Shown one piece after another: positions 9,181 to 18,228 of a stretch of DNA of 64,000 nt (position 1 is the stretch's first letter; every line of letters starts with the position of its first letter). Origin of the DNA: Leptospira chreensis (GTDB lineage Bacteria; Spirochaetota; Leptospiria; Leptospirales; Leptospiraceae); the NCBI RefSeq assembly GCF_016919165.1, contig NZ_JAFFPS010000008.1, positions 124,001-188,000 of the forward strand. The letters run 5' to 3'. A program made the translations under genes and the position numbers. The notes under the pieces were generated by a model. It ran no database searches. It was not told the origin of the DNA and saw nothing but the letters and a program-made list of their open reading frames with translations.

Positions 9181-12100
9181 ATGAACTCTTGGGGAAATAT
9201 AGCGTTTGATTTTTATACTTTCGGCTCTCTGGTCGGTGTTATTTTTACTTTTTACAATGCACAATTTTTTTTAACGGTCAAAGAAAAGTCGGAGGCCACC
9301 TACCAGCTGGGTATGGGAACACTTTGGCTCGGGCTTTTCCATTTTGGTTATATGATCAACTTCTCCTTTATGGGGCCGGCCTCTGCCTATATGAGATGGC
9401 TTGTGATCATCGGAGCCATGGCCGGTGCTTCTTACCTCACAAGTTTTTTTCTAAGTTATCCCGAAGTCTACTTTCCCAGACTCAAAAAATATCTTTTTTG
9501 GGGAATGAATACGATTGTTGTTACTGTCACCGGTTACTTTGTTTATCTTAGTTTAACAGCCGGTAGATTGTATTTCTTTAGTGGACACTATTGGGATTTC
9601 CCCGTTCCTGTTTTTTATAAAGCCTATGCTTTGATTGTTCTTGGTTTTTTTGTTACCTTCTCTTTGGTAGCAATTGTTCAGATTTTTAAAATGCCAAAGG
9701 AGTCAAGGTTTGCTACGGCTAGTATCTTGATTGCTTTTATACTGGTAACCATCATCCCAGGAATTATGAATGCACAGTCAAGAGATGGTGCAATCGGCCG
9801 CGGTATTTACCAAACAATAACAGATCTTGTTTTAGTAGTGGGACTTTTTGTAGCCAATGTGGTGTATATCAATAACACCAAAGATAAAACAACGATCATT
9901 TCTCGGATCATTGGAATCTCCCTTGCCTCCTTCTTACTTGTTTTACAACTCGTAGCTTATTCCGTCATCCAACAGTCAGAAGCTAATTATGATATGGTGC
10001 ATACAGCCCGGGCAAAAAACTTTATTGCAGGGCTAGAAACAGACCAAGTCCCCAGTTTCCACTATACCTTTGATACAAACCAAAAAGAGTTCATTCGTAA
10101 AAAGGGGATGGATGAATCCTTTGTCGATCCCGCCGGTTATGAAGCCGAGTATTGGAACTACTGGGCACTCGAAACCATTCTCTCATACAAACAAAGTAAA
10201 GATTGGAAAAGTAAAACAGAAGACTTACTTTCTTCCCTTCCCGAAACAAGCAAAGGTTATGCGGCTGAAATCAAAAGGCTTTTGGGATCCGAGAAAGTAA
10301 CGAATCCCGAGTCTCTCATCCACGAACTGGAATCCGAAAAACGAAAGATTCTCTACACAAGAAACAAACTCAGAGAAATACCGATTAAGAATTTTTCGGA
10401 CAGTGCCGAGTCACTCGTTTCCAAAAAAGAAGGTCCACTTTCCGGTTTTTATGGAGCGGCCCGTTTTGTTTTAGATTCCAACCTCTCGGAAGAAAAAAAA
10501 TCAGAGGCTCTCGACCAAATGTTTTCTCCCATGCCGAATCATGGAGATAGAAACTATCGCGGCCGTGTGAAGTTTGCTGAAAACAATCCAGAGTATTCGT
10601 TTTATGTAAGTTATCTGATAGTCGATAAACCGAAAGGGCTTGTACATGAAATCGGATACCCATACCTAGATTACCGGGAGTTTCAGGAAGAGGTAACACT
10701 TCCCTGGATCATCGGCGTTTTATCCCTAGCAGTCCTAGTGATTTTTGGATATAGACTCTTCTTTTTAATTGCACTCCTTAGGCCCATCGAACAAATCATT
10801 GAGGGTTTGACAGAAGTAAATTCCGGAAATTTGGAACATCGCCTTACTGTTCACGTTGAAGATGATATTGGATTTATGGCTCGCTCCTTTAACCGAATGG
10901 TTCGTTCCATCCAAGCGGCGAGAAAAAAATTAGAGCAGTATGCAGACCAACTAGAAGTTAAAGTACAAGAACGTACCAAGGAATTGGAAAATACCTTGAA
11001 GGAAGTCCAATCCTTAAAACACCAACAAGATGGTGATTACTTTTTAACTTCTTTACTCTTGCAACCGTTTAACGCCAATCATGCGAAACATGACAATGTC
11101 CATATTGATTTTTTATTAGAACAAAAGAAAAAATTCACCTTCCGCCAGTATGAAAAAGAAATCGGTGGTGATTTGAATATCGCAAACCAAATTTTTCTAA
11201 ATAATCGTTCTTATACGGTTTTTCTGAATGCCGATGCTATGGGAAAATCTATGCAAGGAGCTGGTGGGGCCTTGGTGCTTGGTTCTGTTTTTGAGTCCAT
11301 CATCACAAGGACCCAACTCCTCGGAGAAGCGCGCAATACCTATCCCGAACGTTGGATTAAAAATACATTCTTGGAACTCCATAAAATCTTTGAAGGTTTT
11401 GATGGATCCATGCTTGTCTCTCTAGTCCTCGGACTCATTGATAATGATACGGGCCTATTATATTTTATCAATGCCGAACATCCATGGATGGTTCTTTACC
11501 GAGATGGGATTGCTAGTTTTATCGAAAACGAATTGATGTTTCGCAAACTGGGAACCTCTGGAGTCCAAGGAAATCTTTATATCAAAACCTTCCAACTAGA
11601 ACCAGGAGACATTCTCATCGCGGGCTCCGATGGTCGGGATGATTTACTCATCTCCCACACCGCCGAGGGAAAACGAGTGATCAACGAAGATGAAAGGTTA
11701 TTTTTAAAAGTTGTGGAATCAGGAAAAGGGGAACTCGACAAAATTTATGATGAATTGGCTAAGTATGGAAGTCTCACAGACGACTTATCCTTGTTACGTG
11801 TTTCTTATATTGAAGAAAAAGAACGCTACAAAATTGAAAAGGAACGTCTGAAAGAAATCCAAGCCCTCCTACTCAAAGCAAAGGAAGCCAGTGAATCTTC
11901 TGACTTACAAGAAGCGGTATCTTATCTGGAAGAGGCAAACTCCCTAGAAGAAAACATTCCAGAAATTAAAAAGAAATTCATCCAACTCTATCTGAAATTA
12001 AAAGACTATGGGAATGCCAAAAAGATGGCTAAGGACTATAGTTTGTTAAAACCAATGGATACGGAGATTATGTACATCACCGCTTTTTGTGCCCGTAAAG

Positions 12101-12330
12101 TCGCCGACGTCAAAACAGCCATAGATTTTGGGGAAAGGGTTCGACTTCGCGATCCAAACCATGTCAAAAATTTGATCAATTTGGGGCAGACCTACCTGGC
12201 TGATAAAAATCTAAATCGGGCGGAGAATATCCTCAGTTCCGCTTTGGAACTCGATCCCGAAAACCCAAGTTTGCAAAGGCTTTTGGATCACATTCGAAAA
12301 AAACAAAATAAACAAGATGCCGTCAGTTAG
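9181..12330 (+). CDS. Membrane sensor SpoIIE/PP2C-type serine phosphatase with 7TM, HAMP and TPR regions
   Basis: A 1049-residue signalling protein. Residues 1-230 form about seven membrane helices like the N-terminal 7TM sensor of histidine kinases. A further helix (about 240-262), an extracytoplasmic domain (263-506) and another helix (508-533) follow. Then come a HAMP linker (534-585), a coiled coil (585-615), a SpoIIE/PP2C domain (616-876) and TPR-like repeats (about 890-1045). Metal-ligand Asp candidates are D664 in EIGGDL, D685 in NADAMGKS and D817 in SDGRDD. Such proteins dephosphorylate anti-sigma antagonists or other regulators after sensing an envelope signal; no partner gene is adjacent. 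The output half is paralogous to the gene at 52457-54988. It probably heads the run leading to clpS/clpA, with 15 bases to the next gene. Confidence 0.88.
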   Translation: MNSWGNIAFDFYTFGSLVGVIFTFYNAQFFLTVKEKSEATYQLGMGTLWLGLFHFGYMINFSFMGPASAYMRWLVIIGAMAGASYLTSFFLSYPEVYFPRLKKYLFWGMNTIVVTVTGYFVYLSLTAGRLYFFSGHYWDFPVPVFYKAYALIVLGFFVTFSLVAIVQIFKMPKESRFATASILIAFILVTIIPGIMNAQSRDGAIGRGIYQTITDLVLVVGLFVANVVYINNTKDKTTIISRIIGISLASFLLVLQLVAYSVIQQSEANYDMVHTARAKNFIAGLETDQVPSFHYTFDTNQKEFIRKKGMDESFVDPAGYEAEYWNYWALETILSYKQSKDWKSKTEDLLSSLPETSKGYAAEIKRLLGSEKVTNPESLIHELESEKRKILYTRNKLREIPIKNFSDSAESLVSKKEGPLSGFYGAARFVLDSNLSEEKKSEALDQMFSPMPNHGDRNYRGRVKFAENNPEYSFYVSYLIVDKPKGLVHEIGYPYLDYREFQEEVTLPWIIGVLSLAVLVIFGYRLFFLIALLRPIEQIIEGLTEVNSGNLEHRLTVHVEDDIGFMARSFNRMVRSIQAARKKLEQYADQLEVKVQERTKELENTLKEVQSLKHQQDGDYFLTSLLLQPFNANHAKHDNVHIDFLLEQKKKFTFRQYEKEIGGDLNIANQIFLNNRSYTVFLNADAMGKSMQGAGGALVLGSVFESIITRTQLLGEARNTYPERWIKNTFLELHKIFEGFDGSMLVSLVLGLIDNDTGLLYFINAEHPWMVLYRDGIASFIENELMFRKLGTSGVQGNLYIKTFQLEPGDILIAGSDGRDDLLISHTAEGKRVINEDERLFLKVVESGKGELDKIYDELAKYGSLTDDLSLLRVSYIEEKERYKIEKERLKEIQALLLKAKEASESSDLQEAVSYLEEANSLEENIPEIKKKFIQLYLKLKDYGNAKKMAKDYSLLKPMDTEIMYITAFCARKVADVKTAIDFGERVRLRDPNHVKNLINLGQTYLADKNLNRAENILSSALELDPENPSLQRLLDHIRKKQNKQDAVS

Positions 12331-12345
12331 GGTCTAAGGTTTACA

Positions 12346-13509
12346 TTGAGTGAACTATTTGAGATCAAAATCTCGCATCGGTTTGGGGACTTCCAAAAGG
12401 AAGAGTGGAATCTTTTGGTTCCCCCGGATTCGGTCTTTCAGGAATACGAATTTCTCGCGGGTTTAGAAAAGACCGGTTGTATCGGAGATTCCGATTGGAA
12501 TCCTGTCCTTGTCTTTACCAGGCGAGAGGGAGTTTTATTCGGAGTCCTTCCGGCTTATGTAAGATGTGATTCTTATGGTGAATATATTTTCGATTTCCAA
12601 TGGGCCAATGCCTTTCACCGGGCAGGGATTCCGTATTATCCGAAACTTACTGTGGCAGTTCCCTTCACCCCAGTAACGGGAAGTCGGATTTTACTCCATC
12701 CAAATCTTTCAACGTCCGAAAGGGATTCGTTAAGTGCAGAACTTTTGCAAAAGTTACTCCAGTTCGGAAAGGAAAAGGAAACATCTTCCGTTCACCTTTT
12801 ATTTTGCAAAGAGGAGGAACAAAAAACAGGAATCCAAAACTCCTTTGCTCCGAGACTCTCTCACCAATACCACTGGTTTAACAAAGGTTTTGCGAGTTTC
12901 GATGAGTTTCTATCCACACTTGTAAAGGATAGAAGGAAAACCATTCGCCAAGAACGTCGTAAAATTTCGGAATCTGGTCTTACCATCCAAACGCTAACAG
13001 GCGATTCTATTACGGAAGACCATGCTCATACATTCTATGAATTCTACAAAGATACCCATTCCAAAAAATGGGGCCAACCTTACTTAAACCGTCAATTTTT
13101 CTTAGAGATGTATCATACCTTTCGCCACAGGCTATTGTTAGTTCTTGCCTCTGATCCATCCGGAAGACCAATCGGTGGGTCTTGGAATGTATTTCGAGAA
13201 GGTTTTTTATTTGGTCGGTATTGGGGGGCTCTGGAACACATTCCCAATTTGCATTTTGAATGTTGTTATTACCGATTGATCGATTATGCCATAGAGCATA
13301 AAATGGAACGAGTGGAAGCGGGAGCCCAAGGGGAACATAAATTCCTTAGGGGTTACGAAGCAGTTCCCATGTACAGTTTGCATCATATTTATAATGAACA
13401 AGGCCGGGCCGCCATCGAATCCTATTTGGAACGAGAGATCGCTATGGAAAGGGAAAATATTTCCGCCTACAATGCGCAGTCTCCTATTAAGGCTCTCCGG
13501 GAGGGATAA
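12346..13509 (+). CDS. FemAB-like GNAT N-acyltransferase (PF04339/DUF482 family)
   Basis: A 387-residue cytoplasmic protein. The C-terminal blocks GRYWGALEHIPNLHFECCYY and EAGAQGEHKFLRGYE match the PF04339 FemAB-like family closely, and an Arg/Lys-rich helix (DRRKTIRQERRKI) sits mid-protein. The length suits a tandem GNAT fold, as in FemX-type peptidyl transferases. The reaction is unknown; transfer of an acyl or aminoacyl group is the family expectation. The start is a TTG with TAAGGT about 6 bases before it. The stop overlaps the clpS ATG (TAATG), so the protein is made in step with the ClpS adaptor, which suggests a link to protein N-termini (inference). Confidence 0.82.
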   Translation: MSELFEIKISHRFGDFQKEEWNLLVPPDSVFQEYEFLAGLEKTGCIGDSDWNPVLVFTRREGVLFGVLPAYVRCDSYGEYIFDFQWANAFHRAGIPYYPKLTVAVPFTPVTGSRILLHPNLSTSERDSLSAELLQKLLQFGKEKETSSVHLLFCKEEEQKTGIQNSFAPRLSHQYHWFNKGFASFDEFLSTLVKDRRKTIRQERRKISESGLTIQTLTGDSITEDHAHTFYEFYKDTHSKKWGQPYLNRQFFLEMYHTFRHRLLLVLASDPSGRPIGGSWNVFREGFLFGRYWGALEHIPNLHFECCYYRLIDYAIEHKMERVEAGAQGEHKFLRGYEAVPMYSLHHIYNEQGRAAIESYLEREIAMERENISAYNAQSPIKALREG

Positions 13510-13850
13510 TGTCAGATCCAAAACGAAAGTCCTACACGGACATGAACGTAGAACTTCTCGAAAGAGAAAAACAAAAACAGAAATTAAAGAAACCAGATCG
13601 GTATAAGGTGATCCTCATCAACGATGATTACACCCCTCAGGAATTTGTGGTTTATGTTCTCGCCAATGTTTTTCGGAAATCTATGGAAGAATCTCGTCAA
13701 ATTATGTGGAAGGCACATACTTCAGGTTCCGCGGTTTGCGGGGTGTATTCTCTAGACATTGCAAGAACCAAAGTGGCAGAAGTGCACAAACTAGCGGACG
13801 ATGCGGGACATCCATTACAATGCCAATTGGCAAAAGAGGAGGACGAATGA
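13509..13850 (+). CDS. clpS: ATP-dependent Clp protease adaptor ClpS
   Basis: A 113-residue adaptor. The core YKVILINDDYTPQEFVVYVL contains the conserved Asn-Asp-Asp segment that binds N-degron alpha-amino groups, and HTSGSAVCGVY corresponds to the conserved H-G-A/C-V-G-x-Y region. The hydrophobic N-terminal residue pocket is thus present. ClpS delivers substrates with bulky hydrophobic N-termini to ClpA. It has a longer, charged N-terminal extension that docks on ClpA in the family. It overlaps the GNAT gene by one base at its start and clpA by four bases (ATGA) at its end. Confidence 0.95.
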   Translation: MSDPKRKSYTDMNVELLEREKQKQKLKKPDRYKVILINDDYTPQEFVVYVLANVFRKSMEESRQIMWKAHTSGSAVCGVYSLDIARTKVAEVHKLADDAGHPLQCQLAKEEDE

Positions 13851-16114
13851 ACCTTTCCACTGATTTAGAAAAAAGTCTGGAGCTTGCAGGAAAAGAAGCA
13901 TCCAAATACCACCATGAATTTATTACATTAGAACATTTGTTATATGGTCTCACCTATAACGAAAAAACAAAAGAAGTCCTAGTGAGCGTAGGTTGCGATT
14001 TGGACCTTCTTAGAAAAGAACTCACTGAATACTTTGAAGAGGATTTGGCCACCATAGCTGTTCCCAATTTAAAAATCCAACCTCGCTACACTGTGGGAGT
14101 TCAATTTGTCATCCAGTTTGCGGCCTTCCATGTCCAAAATTCCGGGAAAGAGGAAGTGGATGGAAACAATGTCCTTGTGGCCCTTTTTCGAGAAGAAGAT
14201 AGCCAAGCCTATTACCTTCTCGCCAAACAAGAAGTCAACCGACTCGATGTGATCAAATACATCTCCCATGGAGTGAAAAAAGAAAAGGATTCCGACGAAC
14301 ATGAGTTTAACGATGAAGCTTTGGCTGAGGAAGCGGATGGTGGATCTCGTAAATCAGCTTTAGAAAAGTTTTGTGTCAACCTCACCGAAAGAGCCAAACA
14401 AGGAAAACTAGACCCTTGTATTGGACGAGAAGTAGAAATCGAAAGAACCATTCATATCTTGTCACGCCGTCGTAAAAACAATCCCATCTTTGTGGGAGAA
14501 GCCGGTGTGGGAAAAACTTCCATAGTAGAAGGAATTGCCGAACGTGTGGTGAAAGGCCTTGTTCCTAAAAGTCTTTTGAATATGGAAATTTATTCTTTGG
14601 ATATGGGTCTTGTCATGGCCGGAACCAAATTCCGAGGGGAGTTTGAAGAACGCCTGAAAGCCATTTTACAAGAAGTTGTTGGAAAACCAGAACGAATCAT
14701 TTTTGTAGATGAGATTCATACCATCGTAGGTGCGGGCGCTGTGTCTGGGGGAAGCCTAGATGCATCCAATCTGATGAAACCAGCTCTTGCCAATGGAGAA
14801 CTCAAATGCATTGGAACTACTACTTACAAAGAGTATAAATCAATCTTTGAAAAGGATCACGCCCTTTCTCGTCGGTTTCAAAAAATCGAAGTGACTGAGC
14901 CGTCCAGAGAAGATGCGATTGAGATCCTAAAGGGTCTAAAACCAAAATACGAATCCTTTCACGGTGTCACTTATAGTGTAAAGGCGATTGAAGCTTGTGT
15001 AGATTTATCGACTTTGCATTTAAGAGACCGGTTTTTGCCAGACAAAGCCATCGACCTGATGGATGAATCGGGCGCCTTTGTTAAGTTACGCGACGAGAAA
15101 AAAGAAAAACCAAAAAAACAAGTAGGGATTCTGGAAATTGAATCTCTTGTTGCAAAGATTGCCAAAATTCCAGAAAAAACCGTGAAAGCCGATGACAAAA
15201 AGAAATTGGAACATTTGGATTCGGAAATTAAATCCGTTGTTTTTGGCCAAGACCATGCCGTAGAACAAGTGGTGGATGCCATTCACTATTCTCGTTCGGG
15301 ACTCAGTGACGAAGGAAAACCCATTGGTAGTTTTCTCTTTGTGGGGCCAACCGGTGTTGGAAAAACAGAAGTAGCCAAAACTTTGGCGGAGAAAATGGGA
15401 GTGGAGTTCCTTCGGTTTGATATGAGTGAGTATATGGAAAAACATTCTGTATCTCGTTTGATTGGAAGTCCACCCGGTTATGTGGGATATGACCAAGGGG
15501 GCCAGCTTACAGATGCCATTGCCAAAAATCCTCACTGTGTTTTGTTATTCGATGAGATCGAGAAAGCCCACGAAGACATATACAATATCTTACTTCAGGT
15601 GATGGATCATGCTACGCTTACAGATAGCACCGGAAAAAAAGCTGACTTTCGCAATGTCATTCTTATCTTAACGACCAATACAGGAGCTCAAGAGAGTTCC
15701 AAACCTCTCCTTGGTTTTGATACGGAAAGGTATGATGATCGTTCCATGAAAGCTATCGAAAGGACATTCACACCGGAATTTCGAAACCGGTTGACTGCCG
15801 TGGTTGAGTTCCATGCTCTATCAATCCCTGTGGTGGAACTTGTGGTCAAAAGAATGTTTCGTACCTTACAGACCAAAGCCGAAGAAAAAGGAATTCATTT
15901 GGAATTATCCGAAAAGGCGGTTCGTTACCTAGCTGAAACGGGTTACGACAAAGCCATGGGAGCAAGGCCGATCCAAAGGATACTCAATTCAGAAATTGGA
16001 AAACCGCTTTCCAAAAAGATTCTTTTCCACAAAGACAAAGTGAATCGTTACCTTGTAGATGTGAAAGAAAAAGAAGGGAAAGAAGTTTTAGAAATTTTGG
16101 AAGTGAATGTTTAA
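13847..16114 (+). CDS. clpA: ATP-dependent Clp protease ATP-binding subunit ClpA
   Basis: A 755-residue AAA+ unfoldase, the same length as E. coli ClpA. Residues 1-150 are the Clp N domain ([26 protein letters not shown]). The first AAA domain has Walker [10 protein letters not shown] and Walker [10 protein letters not shown]. The second has [23 protein letters not shown] and the C-terminal GARPIQRIL. There is no ClpB-type middle coiled coil. ClpA unfolds substrates and feeds them to ClpP, whose gene is not in the window. The ATG at 13847 overlaps the clpS stop (ATGA); a longer reading frame upstream is only clpS in another frame. Confidence 0.96.
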   Translation: MNLSTDLEKSLELAGKEASKYHHEFITLEHLLYGLTYNEKTKEVLVSVGCDLDLLRKELTEYFEEDLATIAVPNLKIQPRYTVGVQFVIQFAAFHVQNSGKEEVDGNNVLVALFREEDSQAYYLLAKQEVNRLDVIKYISHGVKKEKDSDEHEFNDEALAEEADGGSRKSALEKFCVNLTERAKQGKLDPCIGREVEIERTIHILSRRRKNNPIFVGEAGVGKTSIVEGIAERVVKGLVPKSLLNMEIYSLDMGLVMAGTKFRGEFEERLKAILQEVVGKPERIIFVDEIHTIVGAGAVSGGSLDASNLMKPALANGELKCIGTTTYKEYKSIFEKDHALSRRFQKIEVTEPSREDAIEILKGLKPKYESFHGVTYSVKAIEACVDLSTLHLRDRFLPDKAIDLMDESGAFVKLRDEKKEKPKKQVGILEIESLVAKIAKIPEKTVKADDKKKLEHLDSEIKSVVFGQDHAVEQVVDAIHYSRSGLSDEGKPIGSFLFVGPTGVGKTEVAKTLAEKMGVEFLRFDMSEYMEKHSVSRLIGSPPGYVGYDQGGQLTDAIAKNPHCVLLFDEIEKAHEDIYNILLQVMDHATLTDSTGKKADFRNVILILTTNTGAQESSKPLLGFDTERYDDRSMKAIERTFTPEFRNRLTAVVEFHALSIPVVELVVKRMFRTLQTKAEEKGIHLELSEKAVRYLAETGYDKAMGARPIQRILNSEIGKPLSKKILFHKDKVNRYLVDVKEKEGKEVLEILEVNV

Positions 16115-16659
16115 ATTCTACCGAGAACCTCATCTTCTTTTTTGAAGGTGAGGTATCCAAATACAAAAGCCCCGAATACCGATCCTAAAAACAAATAAAA
16201 CGGTATATGGAGTCCTACTTCTTCTGGTTTTACAAAATCATAAAAGTAACGTTTGGGATCCAAATACCCCCAGATCACAAATACGATCGAAACCATTTGC
16301 GCAGAAAAAAACCAGATCCTAGTCCATGGCGATTTCCAAAATCCAAGGAAAAAGAAGTTCAGTAGGCTTAAGAGAATGAAAACGGAATTCAACTTGGGCC
16401 CAAGAGAAACCGATTCTTCCACTTCAAAAAAACTAATTTGGTAGGAAAACCAAGGAAGGATGGAGAAGAGAAGTTGTAAGAACAAAAAGATAAAAAATAT
16501 TTTATCAAAAAAAAGTTTGGTTGTCCAATAACGGTAAAGCGAAAGAAAAATTCGTTTGGATAAATGCCACCAAGCAAGGGTTAGCTCAGGAACAAAGGTT
16601 ACGGCTTCCTTGGTAAAGGAAACTAGATCTATCAATTTTGAAAAAATGGAATTTGTCAT
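16111..16659 (-). CDS. Hypothetical membrane protein
   Basis: A 182-residue protein with about four hydrophobic segments (roughly 52-75, 90-108, 115-133 and 152-172), some rich in Phe. No family motif is recognised. An N-terminal amphipathic region (SFTKEAVTFVPELTLAWWHL) precedes the first membrane segment. The ATG at 16659 overlaps the stop of the RidA-family gene (ATGA), so the two are probably translated from one message. The stop shares a TTAA with the clpA stop on the other strand. Confidence 0.6.
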   Translation of the reverse strand: MTNSIFSKLIDLVSFTKEAVTFVPELTLAWWHLSKRIFLSLYRYWTTKLFFDKIFFIFLFLQLLFSILPWFSYQISFFEVEESVSLGPKLNSVFILLSLLNFFFLGFWKSPWTRIWFFSAQMVSIVFVIWGYLDPKRYFYDFVKPEEVGLHIPFYLFLGSVFGAFVFGYLTFKKEDEVLGRI

Positions 16660-17114
16660 TCGACTTCGGCAACCACTTCCAATTCCACACTGGCATCCAG
16701 AGGGAGAGAACTCACTCCAATTGCAAACCTTGCATGTTTTCCTTTTTCTCCGAAGATCGCAGCCACAAGTTCAGAAGCCCCGTTGGCCACCAAATGTTGT
16801 TCTGTGAATTCAGGAGTTCCTGCCACAAAGACACCTAACTTTACTATGGATTTGATATTGTCTAAGGATGGAATTTGAACTAAGATTGCCGCTAGAGCAT
16901 TGAGAAGGCATTGTTTGGCTTCTTCTTGTGCTTCAGCAAGAGTCAGGTCCTTTCCGACCTTTCCTGTTTTTCGTAATTTCCCTGCCACCAGAGGCAATTG
17001 GCCAGAAGTAAAGATTAGGTTTCCCACTCGTTTGGAAGGGATATAGACGGCAAGTGCTGCAGGAACGGGAGGGATTTCTAGACCCAATTGGTTCAAAGTA
17101 TCTTGGATAGGCAT
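16656..17114 (-). CDS. RidA family protein (YjgF/YER057c/UK114, long subgroup)
   Basis: A 152-residue cytoplasmic protein of the RidA superfamily, in the approximately 150-residue subgroup with LIFTSGQLP near residue 40. The conserved Arg aligned with the catalytic Arg of RidA is kept in HARFAIGVSSLPLDA, and the C-terminal ELEVVAEV strand is present. Archetypal RidA hydrolyses reactive enamine/imine products of PLP enzymes; members of this subgroup are less well studied, so the exact substrate is uncertain. It is divergent from the hsp20 genes, and the 155-base gap between them holds the CIRCE elements. Confidence 0.85.
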   Translation of the reverse strand: MPIQDTLNQLGLEIPPVPAALAVYIPSKRVGNLIFTSGQLPLVAGKLRKTGKVGKDLTLAEAQEEAKQCLLNALAAILVQIPSLDNIKSIVKLGVFVAGTPEFTEQHLVANGASELVAAIFGEKGKHARFAIGVSSLPLDASVELEVVAEVE

Positions 17115-17196
17115 TGGATTCCAGGCTAGGCGGGTCGGCTTTCCGGGACAAAATTTTTTTTCTCAAATCCTATAAATTTGAAAACATTCTTGACGA

Positions 17197-17255
17197 TTGG
17201 CAGTCAAACATTAAGAGTGCTAATGAAAATGGCAGTTCGATAGATCGAGTGCTAA
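17197..17255 (+). promoter_or_regulatory. Tandem CIRCE-like HrcA operators upstream of hsp20
   Basis: The known CIRCE is an inverted repeat TTAGCACTC-N9-GAGTGCTAA bound by the HrcA heat-shock repressor. Here TTGGCAGTC (17197-17205, 7 of 9 matches) is followed by a 9-base spacer and a perfect GAGTGCTAA (17215-17223). A second unit has ATGGCAGTT (17229-17237, 5 of 9), a 9-base spacer and another perfect GAGTGCTAA (17247-17255). The two units repeat with a 32-base period, about three DNA turns. A TTGACG -35-like hexamer lies at 17190-17195; no convincing -10 is seen. The second unit ends just before the AAGGAG ribosome-binding site. Confidence 0.8.
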
Positions 17256-17269
17256 TAAGGAGAATGAGC

Positions 17270-17713
17270 ATGTTGTTCCGAATTCTAGACCCACAAACGA
17301 AAGCAAATCAATTCTGGCGAGACTTTGACCGATTGAACGATGAGTTGACCCGTTCCATTTTGGACAGCCAATTCGGTTCCACCTCTAATTTCCCTCCGGT
17401 AAACGTTTATACGAAGGAAGACGAGGCCCTGGTCACTTGTTTACTTCCAGGCTTGGAACCAGACCAAATCGATATCAATGTAAAAGACAATGTACTTTCC
17501 ATTCATGGAAAGAAGAAGGCAGAGGAACTTGCGGAAGGAACAGAAGTGCATCGCCGTGAAATCTTTAATGGAGAATTCCATAGAACATTGGAGCTTCCAT
17601 TTCGAGTGGATCAGGAACATGTTCTTGCTAAATTCACAAACGGAGTTTTGAACATCCACCTTCCTCGTAGAGAAGAAGATAAACCTAAGAAAGTATCCAT
17701 CATTGCAGGTTAA
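17270..17713 (+). CDS. Hsp20/alpha-crystallin small heat-shock protein (first of a pair)
   Basis: A 147-residue protein with an alpha-crystallin domain from about residue 40 (PPVNVYTKEDEALVTCLLPG) to the end, including DQIDINVKDNVLSIHG and the closing AKFTNGVLNIHLPR, where GVLxIxLPR is the family signature. It holds unfolding proteins in a refoldable state in the cytoplasm. Two ATGs compete. The one at 17270 has AAGGAG at 17257-17262 with a 7-base spacer, while the one at 17264 is only one base from it, so 17270 is chosen. Expression is probably controlled by HrcA through the upstream tandem CIRCE. The second hsp20 gene starts 10 bases downstream. Confidence 0.93.
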   Translation: MLFRILDPQTKANQFWRDFDRLNDELTRSILDSQFGSTSNFPPVNVYTKEDEALVTCLLPGLEPDQIDINVKDNVLSIHGKKKAEELAEGTEVHRREIFNGEFHRTLELPFRVDQEHVLAKFTNGVLNIHLPRREEDKPKKVSIIAG

Positions 17714-17723
17714 GGAGAGAATT

Positions 17724-18122
17724 ATGAATACACTCACTCAAGAAAACAAAAAAGAAGTTACAGAGAAAGTAAGTGATAAAGAGAATCATCAATCAGCACG
17801 TGTTTACTCACCAAACGTGGATGTGTTGGAAACAGAAGAGGATCTTCTTTTCCGAGTGGAGATGCCAGGTGTCGACCAATCTTCAGTAGAAATTTCCATC
17901 GAGAAAGACCAACTGATTTTGGAAGGTAAGTTTCTTCCCCCGCCGGAAGCTCGAGGCCAAGTGCGACTTGCTGAGTACAGAGAAGGAAATTATTTCCGCA
18001 AATTTTCTATTGGAAAGGCGATTCATTCGGATAAGGCTATCGCAAAGATGAAGAATGGGATTTTAGAACTTACCATTCCGAAGATGGAGCCGAAAAAAAC
18101 AAAAATCGAAATTCAAAAATAA
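17724..18122 (+). CDS. Hsp20/alpha-crystallin small heat-shock protein (second of a pair)
   Basis: A 132-residue protein with a short charged N-terminus (NKKEVTEKVSDKEN) and an alpha-crystallin domain from about residue 27: SPNVDVLETEEDLLFRVEMPG, then EISIEKDQLILEG and the terminal MKNGILELTIPK. It differs clearly in sequence from the first protein, so the two may form mixed oligomers or serve different clients (inference). The ATG at 17724 has AAGGAG at 17712-17717 six bases upstream; a TTG at 17703 would lie inside the upstream gene. A strong terminator follows. Confidence 0.93.
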   Translation: MNTLTQENKKEVTEKVSDKENHQSARVYSPNVDVLETEEDLLFRVEMPGVDQSSVEISIEKDQLILEGKFLPPPEARGQVRLAEYREGNYFRKFSIGKAIHSDKAIAKMKNGILELTIPKMEPKKTKIEIQK

Positions 18123-18167
18123 ATGAATCTTTGTTAGGTGTTTGGTAATTCCTAATTAATTTTTTTT

Positions 18168-18210
18168 CAAACCCGGTTTGCCCATTCAGGTATTCCGGGT
18201 TTGTTTTTTT
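18168..18210 (+). terminator. Rho-independent terminator after the hsp20 pair
   Basis: A perfect 9-base-pair stem, CAAACCCGG (18168-18176) with CCGGGTTTG (18195-18203), and an 18-base loop are followed directly by seven T. It ends the hsp20 transcript and separates it from the convergent hisC gene. There is no matching T-run for the minus strand. Confidence 0.85.
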
Positions 18211-18228
18211 AGATCAGGTTTTATTATT

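Noticed and set aside
13706..13846. N-terminal extension of ClpA
   Set aside because: It is clpS read in another frame; the ATG at 13847 starts the conserved N domain and overlaps the clpS stop.
17114..17269. Longer first Hsp20 protein
   Set aside because: The extension covers the CIRCE elements and the AAGGAG site; family length fits the ATG at 17270.
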